DNA from: a virus
Virus record (IMG/VR): IMGVR_UViG_3300034010_000639
Location: 1-33,365 of that record
Strand: one strand, 5' to 3'
Length of the DNA: 33,365 nucleotides
Positions 23,421 to 30,891 of this stretch are shown here, piece by piece. Position 1 is the stretch's first letter. Each line of letters starts with the position of its first letter. The notes below the pieces were generated by a model. That model saw only the letters and a program-made list of their open reading frames with translations. It was not told the origin of the DNA and searched no databases. Both the position numbers and the translations under genes were made by a program.

Positions 23421-24729
23421 GGACAGCCTCCTTACCAGTCGCCGCTTCCCATCGCCTTAGAGCCACGTCGACAAACACCGGTTGCAGTTCCATAGCACGG
23501 CACTTCCGCTGGAGGTTCTCCGCTGCCATCAGCTGCGAGCCAGATCCGCTGAACAGCTCGAGCACGATGTCCCCCGGAAGGGTGTGCGTCCGCATCGGAA
23601 TCATGAATAGCTCGAGAGGCTTCTGAGTCGGGTGCTCATTGCCAGAGACCGTTTTCCGGCCGTCGTGGTCGACAAACCAGACCGACTTCGGGCGATCGGC
23701 ATTTGCATCCGCCATTCGAGGCTTGTTTCCGCGCCTCCAGCCGTGCATACAGGGCTCGTGCTGATAGTGATACATGCAGTAGGTGATCACCGGAACAGGC
23801 TTCACCCATATCACGCACTGATGGAACAGCACGCCCAGCTCTTCCCACAGCTTTTCGATGATGCCCCGCCTGGTTTCAGCGTGCCACACGTACCACCCAG
23901 CGTTTGCGTCGGTGTGGGCAATAGCGTTTTCGAAGACCTGCCGCAAGAAAGCCGGTGCCTCCTTGCTACTGATCTCATTGTAGAGGTGGCTCCAGTCCTT
24001 CCCTTCTCCCGGGCGATTGTCGCCGTCGTAGTCCACGAAGTACGGCGGGTCGGTGGCAAAGAGCTGCGCCTTCTCGCCGGCCATCAGGAGGGCCACATCC
24101 TCGGGGCTTGCTGAGTCACCGCACATGATGCGGTGTTCGCCGCACTCCCAGATGTCACCGCGCTGAACTCGCAGGTCCGTGATCTCTTCAGGGGCAAGGG
24201 GCTCGGCGTCCACCACCTCCTGCTCCACCAACGGTGACGCGCGAAGCATCTCGGCCAGGTCGTCATCATTGTAGGCTGTGAAGGCCATCAGATCCGAGAT
24301 CCGCAGGTCCGCGAGGAGCTTCGACAAGATCTCATTGTCATTGGAGCCAAGCTCCGAGGTGCGGTTATCGGCGATGGCGAAGGCCGTGGCTTCTTCCTCG
24401 CTCAGGTGATCGATGTTGATGATGGGGACCTGCCAGTCTCCGTCTCGCTCGATCACTCCGGACGGAGGCTTCTCTTCCTGCGTTTTGAGCTCTCTAAGGG
24501 CCTTGAGCACGTGGTTGCCCGCATAGACCGTGCCACCGCGAACGCGCATGGCTCCGTTGAATCCAAAACGACTAAGGGAGGTTGCAATGGCATCCACCGC
24601 GCCACGGCGATAGTTGCCAGGCCACTCTGAAAGAGAGGCGAGAGGGACAAGCTGAATGTGTTGCGTCGTGTCCACATTCTCATATAAAAGCCGATCTCCT
24701 TCATTTGTGACCATGGCGCGAGAGCGCAT
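23398..24729 (-). CDS. ParB-domain / DNA methyltransferase fusion
   Basis: A 443-residue fusion. The N-terminal part (about residues 25-125) is a ParB-like nuclease-type domain (LVPLASLSEWPGNYR, then YAGNHVLKAL and AFAIADNRTSELG). The C-terminal part is an N6/N4 DNA methyltransferase of beta order: DPPY at 227-230, HPTQKP at 366-371, and the SAM-binding ELFSGSGS at 391-398. Such fusions are common in phages. It would modify adenine or cytosine in phage DNA, perhaps against host restriction or to regulate; no paired restriction enzyme is present. The start is ATG 24729, overlapping the sigma-like gene by 29 bases; ATG 24714 is an alternative. Confidence 0.88.
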   Translation of the reverse strand: MRSRAMVTNEGDRLLYENVDTTQHIQLVPLASLSEWPGNYRRGAVDAIATSLSRFGFNGAMRVRGGTVYAGNHVLKALRELKTQEEKPPSGVIERDGDWQVPIINIDHLSEEEATAFAIADNRTSELGSNDNEILSKLLADLRISDLMAFTAYNDDDLAEMLRASPLVEQEVVDAEPLAPEEITDLRVQRGDIWECGEHRIMCGDSASPEDVALLMAGEKAQLFATDPPYFVDYDGDNRPGEGKDWSHLYNEISSKEAPAFLRQVFENAIAHTDANAGWYVWHAETRRGIIEKLWEELGVLFHQCVIWVKPVPVITYCMYHYQHEPCMHGWRRGNKPRMADANADRPKSVWFVDHDGRKTVSGNEHPTQKPLELFMIPMRTHTLPGDIVLELFSGSGSQLMAAENLQRKCRAMELQPVFVDVALRRWEAATGKEAVLAHRRAD

Positions 24730-25336
24730 AGTCCAGCTGCCAATCCGCGGGTAGCGGCCCTACGAATCGCCGGCCGCGCACTGCCGCTTCAGGGCTTTGC
24801 TCGTGAGCAAGCCGGATCACGGCCTGGGCCGTCTTCCAGCCCTTGTTGATGGCCTGCTTCGAGATGTCAGCGAGGTGTGCGGCCGTCGCGTGGTCGGTTT
24901 CCATGAGCACGACGACCACACCCCGTCGCTCAGCTTCAGTCAGGTAGGGCCACACCGATCGGAGCACGCCAGGATCGAGCGGATCTTCGCAGCTGCTGGT
25001 CGCTGCCACAACCGCCTGTTCGATGACCTCATCCGCCATCGGTTCTGCCCGGCGCCGCAGTGCCGAGTCCTTTACGTGGCCAAGGTGCCGAGGCACCACC
25101 ATCCGCACGAAGGCCGCCACCGATTCGCCCTTTGCGGGATCGAACTCTCTGATCGCGCGAACGGCCGCGATCTGTGCCTCTTGGAAAATATCGCCTCGCT
25201 CAAGCCCGGGAATATGCCACTCATCGGCGATGCCCTTCAGCATCTTTCGCATCGCCTCGAGCGCACGTTCTTCCGCTTCCCGGTCGCCGCGGGCGGCACG
25301 GTCCACCCACATCCTGAGCATGGCGCTGTCGCTCAT
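24701..25336 (-). CDS. Sigma-70-like RNA polymerase factor
   Basis: A 211-residue protein. Residues about 40-100 match sigma-70 region 2: a helix ending IPGLERGDIFQEAQIAAVRA, then FDPAKGESVAAFVRMVVPRH with the pattern that binds core polymerase and the -10 element. Residues about 130-170 look like region 4, LTEAERRGVVVVLM followed by the helix-turn-helix ATAAHLADISKQAINKGWKTA. It lies in the early or middle block between the replication genes and the methyltransferase and starts in a TGATG overlap (ATG 25336). It may redirect host polymerase to late promoters. A repurposed sigma-like DNA-binding regulator is the alternative. Confidence 0.75.
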   Translation of the reverse strand: MSDSAMLRMWVDRAARGDREAEERALEAMRKMLKGIADEWHIPGLERGDIFQEAQIAAVRAIREFDPAKGESVAAFVRMVVPRHLGHVKDSALRRRAEPMADEVIEQAVVAATSSCEDPLDPGVLRSVWPYLTEAERRGVVVVLMETDHATAAHLADISKQAINKGWKTAQAVIRLAHEQSPEAAVRGRRFVGPLPADWQLDYALSRHGHK

Positions 25337-25827
25337 CAGCTCACCTCGCGTTCAACTTGAGGAGCCCCGAAGACCTTCAGGCTTCTCAGCTTCTCGATCT
25401 GCTGGGCAGTGGCTGTCCGCTCGGGCGCAGGAAGGGCGTCAGGCACCTTAGCCATGAGTTCCCTTCGCGCATCCTCGACTCGATCCGGCGGGCACTTGAT
25501 GAACGTGATGATTCCTGGTCCGGTGCCACCACCATCATCCAGCACCCGGGAAACCGTCACGAACTCACGCGACCGGCGAGCTTCAATCTTGCCCAGGAAC
25601 TCGCCCGGAGTCGGGAACCACGGCTCTGATCGGGCAAGAAACCCATTCACCGCAGCGACCAGCTCACGCGGCTCCAAGGGATACCGCTCCTTCCGCATTG
25701 GTTCGAGGGCTCGGCGATAAGCATCCACCCAGTCCCTGGCAGCTTCCGGCGACGTCGGACCACCCTTCAGCACCGACATGCGGCGAATGCACGACGCCAC
25801 AGCGGAGGTGAATTGGTCGTCAGTCAC
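25336..25827 (-). CDS. Replication-associated protein, helicase-loader-like
   Basis: A 163-residue protein. The central EPWFPTPGEFLGKIEA with preceding helices resembles the FPTPGEF block in phage proteins that load or regulate the replicative helicase (lambda P-like group and relatives). It directly follows the DUF1376 replication protein and overlaps it by four bases (ATGA/GTGA type junction, stop 25824-25826). The resemblance is short, so the function is a guess supported by location. The C-terminal part is helical and charged. Confidence 0.6.
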   Translation of the reverse strand: MTDDQFTSAVASCIRRMSVLKGGPTSPEAARDWVDAYRRALEPMRKERYPLEPRELVAAVNGFLARSEPWFPTPGEFLGKIEARRSREFVTVSRVLDDGGGTGPGIITFIKCPPDRVEDARRELMAKVPDALPAPERTATAQQIEKLRSLKVFGAPQVEREVS

Positions 25828-26753
25828 GCCGTGCCTCCCGTCAGGCCCTGGGTCATGATGCGGATATCCTCAGCCGGGTCGCCCCAGCCACTTCGAGCCC
25901 CACTGCCAGGCGGCCCCCAGCGATACTTGTCAGCTTCGGCAAGGAGCGACTGCACATTGCTAAACACATCGGAGTAGCCGAGTCTCGGCTTGTGCATCAC
26001 GCACCACACGAGCAGTTGGGTGGCTTTGCGCTCGCCGCAGAACTCCACCAGTTTCAGGATCGAGCTCGCCTTCCCGATGTGCCTCCGAATCATCGGCGGG
26101 GTTGGCAAAGGCTGATCGCCAGCTTCGGCCACTGCCGTCATGATCCGCTCGACCATCGGGTACGGGTTTTCCCGCCCTGCCTCAGATTCGATAGCCTCTG
26201 GCTCTTGCAGCTCACTGGGCTCAGAGCGCAGAACCTCCAGGTCAATCACGTTGCTGGAGGCTGCATCGTCAGATGCGCCACTTGCGTTAGCAAGTGAATA
26301 ATCTGAATCTGTATCTGAATGGCTACCGATTCGCTCTACCGTTTCGCTAGCGTTCGCTAGGATTTCGCCAATACTCTCTTCTGGCTCGGGAGTGGCTTTC
26401 GCTCTGGCCTTTGCTTTCGCCTTGCCACCCAACGCGCCTACCTCACGGCACTTCGCGACCTTAGCGAGCACTGCTTCGCGCTCGTCGTCAAGCCGCTTGT
26501 TCTTGCGCCGGCCTCCATGCTTCGGGAAGCAATGCTCGAAGAACTCGGCGAACTGAGCCCACTCTTCGGCTTCACACCGAAGAAGCCTTGAGCACAGTTC
26601 GGGCTCTGCCGGGATGCTGCCCTTCTCCCACTGTGCATCCAGCAGGGCCTGGTAAATGCCTCGCGCTGCAAATGACATCAGGCGCACCGTTTCTGATGAA
26701 TCCCAGTCCCGCAAGAAGTGCGGCCGGTAGGAGAGCACGTCTCGGTTAGCCAC
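25824..26753 (-). CDS. DUF1376-type phage replication protein
   Basis: A 309-residue protein. Residues 1-95 fit DUF1376: RPHFLRDWDSSETVRLMSF, AARGIYQALLDAQWEKGSIP and the following region with RRKNKRLDDER, as in winged-helix replication initiators. A low-complexity Lys/Ala and then acidic linker (about 105-200) separates it from a C-terminal helical domain with GKASSILKLVEFCG and TQLLVWCVMHKP. Proteins of this layout act in place of lambda O or host DnaA or DnaD, binding the phage origin and recruiting helicase. GTG 26753 has an AGGAGG site about ten bases upstream. An origin may lie in the linker-coding part, but I see no clear iteron array. Confidence 0.75.
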   Translation of the reverse strand: MANRDVLSYRPHFLRDWDSSETVRLMSFAARGIYQALLDAQWEKGSIPAEPELCSRLLRCEAEEWAQFAEFFEHCFPKHGGRRKNKRLDDEREAVLAKVAKCREVGALGGKAKAKARAKATPEPEESIGEILANASETVERIGSHSDTDSDYSLANASGASDDAASSNVIDLEVLRSEPSELQEPEAIESEAGRENPYPMVERIMTAVAEAGDQPLPTPPMIRRHIGKASSILKLVEFCGERKATQLLVWCVMHKPRLGYSDVFSNVQSLLAEADKYRWGPPGSGARSGWGDPAEDIRIMTQGLTGGTA

Positions 26754-26982
26754 CGAACATGCCCTCCTGCTTCACCTGTGGCTTCGACCTGACGGCCTGC
26801 CTGAGTACGTGCAGCGCCCTGGTCTCCTCAGCCCTGGCGTGTTGTCGCTCTCGCTCGCCCATGAGCTTCCTGGCGGAAACGTCTCGGGCATCAGCGGCGC
26901 GAACGTAGACCACGGCGGCCTCTACGATGTCAGCAGCTTCCGGCCACTGCGCCCTCAGTTGAGCAATGCGGTCAGGACCCAT
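26746..26982 (-). CDS. Small helical protein, unknown
   Basis: A 78-residue, charged, Ala/Arg/Glu-rich protein that is probably a coiled coil (DARDVSARKLMGERERQHARAEE spans its centre). I choose ATG 26982 over GTG 26985 because a GAGG site is six bases before it. It overlaps both neighbours (11 bases with the DUF3850 gene, eight bases with the replication gene), so it is in the same transcript. No family is recognised. Confidence 0.6.
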   Translation of the reverse strand: MGPDRIAQLRAQWPEAADIVEAAVVYVRAADARDVSARKLMGERERQHARAEETRALHVLRQAVRSKPQVKQEGMFGG

Positions 26983-27439
26983 CACACACCTCGATCACTT
27001 CGTATCGCACATGTCCGCCATGCGGCAAGACAATGCACTTAACCGGGGCTTGCTTCCCGGTCGCTTCTTCAAGAACGAAGACTTCGCCGGGAGGCAGTGT
27101 GCATTCATGATCCAGCCACCCAAAACTAAACTTGTGACCTACTTTCAGAGTGAATCCTTCAAATGTGCCCGAGAACTTTGGTATGGGCCAAGGGAATTGA
27201 ATATCATCAATCCCAAGCACAACGAAGCCAGGTTGTAAGCCATAGCCGCCATGAAGGATGTGCGTGATCTTCGCTTTCAGCCGACCACCCAACTCACCGA
27301 AGACACAGCTGTTTTCAACCAGCTCGATCTCATCCCCAACCTTGAAGCCTCGGTCGTTGTATCGGACCTCGTACTTCTTGAGCCCAAGCTGGACATCTCG
27401 GAAGTGACCAGGCTCGCACTTCAGCTCGTGACGATTCAC
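26972..27439 (-). CDS. DUF3850 (ASCH/PUA-like) domain protein
   Basis: A 155-residue protein. The N-terminus matches DUF3850: HELKCEPGHFRDVQLGLKKYE, then VRYNDRGFKVGDEIEL, and HILHGGYGLQPGFVVLGI. These proteins have the ASCH fold, which in relatives binds RNA or modified nucleotides. The C-terminal 60 residues (from about FPWPIPKFSGTF) form an additional beta-rich segment. GTG 27439 overlaps the upstream stop as GTGA. In a phage such a gene is usually accessory; its substrate is unknown. Confidence 0.8.
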   Translation of the reverse strand: MNRHELKCEPGHFRDVQLGLKKYEVRYNDRGFKVGDEIELVENSCVFGELGGRLKAKITHILHGGYGLQPGFVVLGIDDIQFPWPIPKFSGTFEGFTLKVGHKFSFGWLDHECTLPPGEVFVLEEATGKQAPVKCIVLPHGGHVRYEVIEVCDGS

Positions 27440-27876
27440 GAACTCACCTCCGGGATGATGACGATCTCCAAGAACCCAGGCCCCGTCGTGGGCATGGGAA
27501 GGAACTCCACCTTGTCACTAAGCACGTTCTTGTGCGTATCGTCCTTGATGACGCCCGCATCACTGAGCCCATCAATGGCAGGCTTTGCAGCCGCCCTCGC
27601 GTTGTCCCGGTCACGCGGGCAGTACGGCTTGTCCTTCGTCGGCATCAACTTGCCCACGTTGCTGCTCCAGGAGCGGCCAGGCGGGCAGTATCGATACACG
27701 ATGTGGAATCGCTCGTGGTTTCGGTTATGGTGACCAGTTCGAACGCCCAAGTACGCCCACTGCTTCCTCATGGAGGCGGCCGCATTCCTTCGCGGCCAAG
27801 GTGAGGCACCAACTGCTGGCTTCATCGCCTGGGTCGGCAGTGATCCCCGGATCACGATGGGATCAAGGGTCTTCAC
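27436..27876 (-). CDS. RusA-like Holliday junction resolvase
   Basis: A 146-residue protein. The RusA signature is visible: D-x-D-N at Asp89/Asp91 (CPRDRDNARAAAK), then IDGLSDAGVIKDD with Asp112/Asp113 and a later Lys (DKVEF). This places the acidic metal-binding residues and a nearby Lys as in RusA, though the spacing before the Lys is slightly longer than in E. coli RusA. It would cut branched DNA made in replication and recombination before packaging. GTG 27876 overlaps the stop upstream as GTGA. Confidence 0.75.
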   Translation of the reverse strand: MKTLDPIVIRGSLPTQAMKPAVGASPWPRRNAAASMRKQWAYLGVRTGHHNRNHERFHIVYRYCPPGRSWSSNVGKLMPTKDKPYCPRDRDNARAAAKPAIDGLSDAGVIKDDTHKNVLSDKVEFLPMPTTGPGFLEIVIIPEVSS

Positions 27877-28319
27877 AGCTCGCCCCCTGCGCTTACGTAT
27901 TCATAGATGGCTTGGTCCAGATCGGGCCAACCATTCCACTCGATAACTTCCGGCGCATAGCTGGCAGCCTCTCTGATGGCCGCGCCCCAGTTTTGTGCAT
28001 CTGTAAGGTGGCTGTAGTAGCTCACAAGGCTAACGGGGCGGCAGATATTCGGCCCCATGAGGGTCACCTGCGCGCTGCCGTATCCTGGCCAGTCCGCCAG
28101 CGCTCCTTCTTTCCCTAGCTCCTCATCAGTCGCATCCCTCTTGTGATAGATGCGCTTGCACCTAGCGTGCGCAAATGCTTCACCTTGCTTACCACCGCTG
28201 GCTTCAGCCCACTGACTGCACATGTTTGCCTTAGCCTTTGAAGGAGTTGGCGCCCAGATTTCCAGGTGAGTTCCAGCCAGGTAGATGTCCCCTTCGAGCC
28301 AACAGTCGTAAAGCTTCAC
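27873..28319 (-). CDS. Unknown early protein
   Basis: A 148-residue protein with many Trp and Tyr residues and an N-terminal strand region (MKLYDCWLEGDIYLAGTH), a helix (SKAKANMCSQWAEAS), and a C-terminal AIYEYVSAGGEL. GTG 28319 overlaps the ParB-like gene's stop as GTGA, and its own stop overlaps the RusA-like gene. No domain is recognised. The middle contains EELGKEGALADWPGYG and no apparent catalytic motif. Confidence 0.6.
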   Translation of the reverse strand: MKLYDCWLEGDIYLAGTHLEIWAPTPSKAKANMCSQWAEASGGKQGEAFAHARCKRIYHKRDATDEELGKEGALADWPGYGSAQVTLMGPNICRPVSLVSYYSHLTDAQNWGAAIREAASYAPEVIEWNGWPDLDQAIYEYVSAGGEL

Positions 28320-29761
28320 GCCGCACCTTCCTTCTTGCGGTTCTGGGGCAGGTCAGCCCACAGTTGTTCAGCACGCCCTCGAGCATCGAGGTACGCACCA
28401 TCACCACTGAGCGCGTAGTACGCCTCTTGAATCGCGGTGTCAGGTTGGATTTCGCGTCCGGCCATTGGCCAGTCCTTGCACGCTAGTTCTTCATGGCAAG
28501 CACGCCAAACAAGGAAGGCGAGGAGCGCCCTGCGGTTCTCCGGTTCTGTACACCCCGGCTCGTACTCACGAGCATTAGCGACCCCCAAGAATTCAGGCAA
28601 GCTCATACTGCGTTTGTCCTGAATCCTCGGCCCAGCAGGTGTGCTGACGCGCCACAGGATGTAGTCGAGTGCCTCGAAGCACTTCTCCACATCGACCTCA
28701 CCGAATTCGCGGATCTCGCCAGCGAGTTCAAGAAGAAGCTCAAACCGAATGAAGTTCTCCTTCTTGCAAGCGGCAAGGTACTCCCGTCGCTGGGCGGCTT
28801 TCGGATCCGCTCCGTCTTCGCCGTTGGCGCCTGGGAGCTTCACATAGAAGACCTCACCCACCACGTAATGAGCTGACCCAGCTCCTGCCACCACCTTGGT
28901 GTAGCCAGGTGATCGTTCAGGGTCGTAATGTTCACCCCGAATCGTCGGTTTGCTCCAGTCGACCTGAATGAGCGGAAGCTGGTTCTCCTCAGCAAACCGC
29001 TCGGCGAACATGGCTTGCTTGTGATCGAAGCAGGTCCGGTTCTGGCATCGGGGCGGCTCATCGCCCCCGAATAGGTCGGTCTGGCTGGCCGTGTTATGCT
29101 GGCACCCGTGGCAGGAAGGTCGATCTCCCATCGGCTCGGAGATGTCGAACTTGGCTGTGTGCAAGAGTACGGCCTGGGAGTTCAGATAGCTCCGAAGCTT
29201 GGCCGGTGTCTCTGGCCCACTCCAACCTCGCGCGTACTCCAGCACCTTGTTCTGGTCTGCTTCAGGGAGTCGGCAAGCGATCTCGTACCATCCGAGCGGG
29301 AACTCCTTCGCCCGCAGCGACTCCTGCAAGGAGCCAGTGAGGCCGAGCAGTTTGCGCCGGCGAGAAACCCAATCAGCAGAGCGGCCGAGTCGGTCGGCAA
29401 TCGCCTGGTCAGTGCCATAGAAGCGGGAGAGCCCTTCGATGGCCTCGACCTCTTCGATCGGCTCCACGTCGGTGCGCTGGATGTTCTCCGTCAGGGCCGC
29501 CTCGATGGCCTCCTGGTCGGACATCTCCTTCACGATGGCCGGGATTCGGTCGGCCCCAGCAATGATGGCCGCGCGGGTTCGTCGAGATCCACACACCACC
29601 TCAAGCTGGCCAGCTACTTCCCGCACGAGCACGGGCTGTAGGAGCCCCTGCTTCCGAATTGATTCGGCCAGCTCACGCAGGCTCTCATCACTTGCGGTTC
29701 GGCGCGGGTTGTAAGGCGCCAGCACGAGTTCTGTCGGCTGGAGATATTCGAGGGCGCTCAC
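28316..29761 (-). CDS. ParB/Spo0J-like protein with Cys-rich segment
   Basis: A 481-residue protein. Residues 1-110 are a ParB N-domain with LAPYNPRRTASDESLRELAESI, the CTP-binding GSRRTRAAIIAG, and LTENIQRTDVEPIEEVEAI. The following HTH domain contains DQAIADRLGRSADWVSRRRKLL. Then comes a Cys-containing segment (CHGCQHNTAS ... CQNRTCFDHKQ, about residues 218-250), probably a zinc-binding knuckle, and a long C-terminal region of no known kind. There is no ParA gene nearby, so plasmid-style partition is unlikely; in phages such proteins may act in regulation or DNA modification. GTG 29761 overlaps the preceding stop as GTGA. Confidence 0.8.
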   Translation of the reverse strand: MSALEYLQPTELVLAPYNPRRTASDESLRELAESIRKQGLLQPVLVREVAGQLEVVCGSRRTRAAIIAGADRIPAIVKEMSDQEAIEAALTENIQRTDVEPIEEVEAIEGLSRFYGTDQAIADRLGRSADWVSRRRKLLGLTGSLQESLRAKEFPLGWYEIACRLPEADQNKVLEYARGWSGPETPAKLRSYLNSQAVLLHTAKFDISEPMGDRPSCHGCQHNTASQTDLFGGDEPPRCQNRTCFDHKQAMFAERFAEENQLPLIQVDWSKPTIRGEHYDPERSPGYTKVVAGAGSAHYVVGEVFYVKLPGANGEDGADPKAAQRREYLAACKKENFIRFELLLELAGEIREFGEVDVEKCFEALDYILWRVSTPAGPRIQDKRSMSLPEFLGVANAREYEPGCTEPENRRALLAFLVWRACHEELACKDWPMAGREIQPDTAIQEAYYALSGDGAYLDARGRAEQLWADLPQNRKKEGAA

Positions 29762-30330
29762 GAGGCTTCCTCCGAACTGGGAAGCTTCATCGTGATGTGA
29801 GTCGTGTTGCCGCGTTGTTCAACCTCAGTTATGCCGAACAGGCTCTTCTGGCCAGATCTGCAGGATTCAATGAACTTGTGGATGTTCGGCATCCAGACGC
29901 CGAATCGCTGGACCACCGCGTTGAACTCCTCGAGGTCGTGCCCGACCAGCGAGAATCGCCACTCGCCCTCCACGAGCTTCGCTCGAAGGTGGCACAGTTC
30001 GTGGAACATCAGCGCGGCGCGTTGGTCTTCCTCCAGCGTTTCCCAGCCTTGCTCCCAGACGGTGATGATGATCCGCTGCGGCACAGGCTCACCATCCAGC
30101 TCATCCATCCCCATAAGGAAGGAACTGAGCCCCGAGAGAACTCGGATGCGCGCGAGACACGGCATGCCCTTCTCCGTCTCTGATTCGGCGACGAAGAGAA
30201 CCGAGGTGCTCTGCAGGAGCTTCTGGTACAGCTCATCGTGTTCACGAAAGCGCGAGAACTGATCCTCTTGCTCGAGCAGCTTCATGGCTACGCGTAGCGG
30301 GCTGGTGGCCAGCTTGTAGACCTGGCTCAA
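29758..30330 (-). CDS. Putative phage metallopeptidase
   Basis: A 190-residue protein with HELCH at residues 110-114 (zinc-binding His110, catalytic Glu111, His114) and a downstream GHDLEEF with His131 as third ligand; this fits the putative phage metallopeptidase family. A Phe/Gln-rich N-terminus contains no signal peptide, so it acts in the cytoplasm. The TTG at 30330 overlaps the preceding stop as TTGA. The target is unknown; cleavage of host regulators or the repressor is conceivable. It could also be an inactive binding protein. Confidence 0.75.
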   Translation of the reverse strand: MSQVYKLATSPLRVAMKLLEQEDQFSRFREHDELYQKLLQSTSVLFVAESETEKGMPCLARIRVLSGLSSFLMGMDELDGEPVPQRIIITVWEQGWETLEEDQRAALMFHELCHLRAKLVEGEWRFSLVGHDLEEFNAVVQRFGVWMPNIHKFIESCRSGQKSLFGITEVEQRGNTTHITMKLPSSEEAS

Positions 30331-30560
30331 GCCGCCACCTCATTGACCAAATTCAGGCCCATGATCTGACGGATCACCAGGCGATGGGTGCGGTAGGCGG
30401 CGATGGCTCGGCGCACTCGGCAGCGCGGCCATTCCTTGTTCTCGCGGAGTTCCGATTCGAGTGCTCCGACCACAGACCAGTGGACTTCGTTTAGAGGCTT
30501 CCAATCCAAAAGGACGCCCACGATGGTGGCGTCACGCTTGTCTTGCTTCAGGGTGTTCAT
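30327..30560 (-). CDS. Small basic protein, faintly ProQ/FinO-like
   Basis: A 77-residue protein. It contains DWKPLNEVHWSVVGALESEL and RCRVRRAIAAYRTHRLVIRQ, which follows the order KPL - helix - RRAL-x-AY - YL of the ProQ/FinO RNA-chaperone core, but it is shorter than that domain and lacks several usual residues. ATG 30560 overlaps the HTH gene's stop (TGATG). It is second in the leftward early operon. Unknown function is the safe call. Confidence 0.6.
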   Translation of the reverse strand: MNTLKQDKRDATIVGVLLDWKPLNEVHWSVVGALESELRENKEWPRCRVRRAIAAYRTHRLVIRQIMGLNLVNEVAA

Positions 30561-30853
30561 CAGCTTTGGGTGGCCGCACTCTCAACGGCCGCCTGTTGCC
30601 CAGGTTCGGCCTCAGGTACCATCGGGTCAGCGTGCGCTCCGATTGTCTCTGAGAGGGGTGTCACTTCCGGCCTGGTAGTCGTTGTGGGCTCCAGGCCATT
30701 TTCTTGCTCAAACTGGCTCACGAGGCGGTAGAGATAAGCCTTGCTCATGCCGTGTCGCTTCGCGATCTGCTCCGGCGAGTTCTGCTTCCTGTGCGCCTTG
30801 GCGGCCAGATATTCAGCCACTGCCGGGTGAGTTGAAGATTTATCAACAGTCAC
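30560..30853 (-). CDS. Small HTH protein, first leftward early gene
   Basis: A 97-residue protein. Residues about 8-55 hold a helix-turn-helix of the transposase/MerR-like type (NSPEQIAKRHGMSKAYLYRL), followed by a Pro/Thr/Glu-rich disordered tail. GTG 30853 is the first start left of the repressor's control region, so the gene is placed like Cro or another early regulator in lambdoid phages; this is inference. The ribosome site is weak (AAAGG, 12 bases off). It could also bind DNA at the origin. Confidence 0.65.
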   Translation of the reverse strand: MTVDKSSTHPAVAEYLAAKAHRKQNSPEQIAKRHGMSKAYLYRLVSQFEQENGLEPTTTTRPEVTPLSETIGAHADPMVPEAEPGQQAAVESAATQS

Positions 30854-30859
30854 AACAGC

Positions 30860-30890
30860 ACAGTACCTTTACTAGTAGAGGATTTGTCAA
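30860..30890 (-). promoter_or_regulatory. Candidate leftward early promoter
   Basis: TTGACA at 30890-30885 on the minus strand matches the -35 consensus. TACTGT at 30865-30860 may be a -10 box after 19 bases, a long spacer; GGTACT at 17 bases is the other reading. The start point would then fall almost on the GTG at 30853, giving a near-leaderless message. The palindrome lies between the two boxes. Confidence 0.45.
30866..30881. promoter_or_regulatory. Candidate repressor operator palindrome
   Basis: CCTTTACTAGTAGAGG is a 16-base inverted repeat with one mismatched pair and a perfect TACTAGTA centre. It lies in the 38-base gap between the repressor ATG and the divergent HTH gene, inside the spacer of the candidate leftward promoter, where bound repressor would block polymerase. 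Confidence 0.6.
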
Positions 30891-30891
30891 C

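Noticed and set aside
30682-30891. N-terminal extension of the repressor through the divergent HTH gene
   Set aside because: It would run antisense through a better-supported gene and lies before the control region; ATG 30892 has a ribosome site and gives a normal HTH start.
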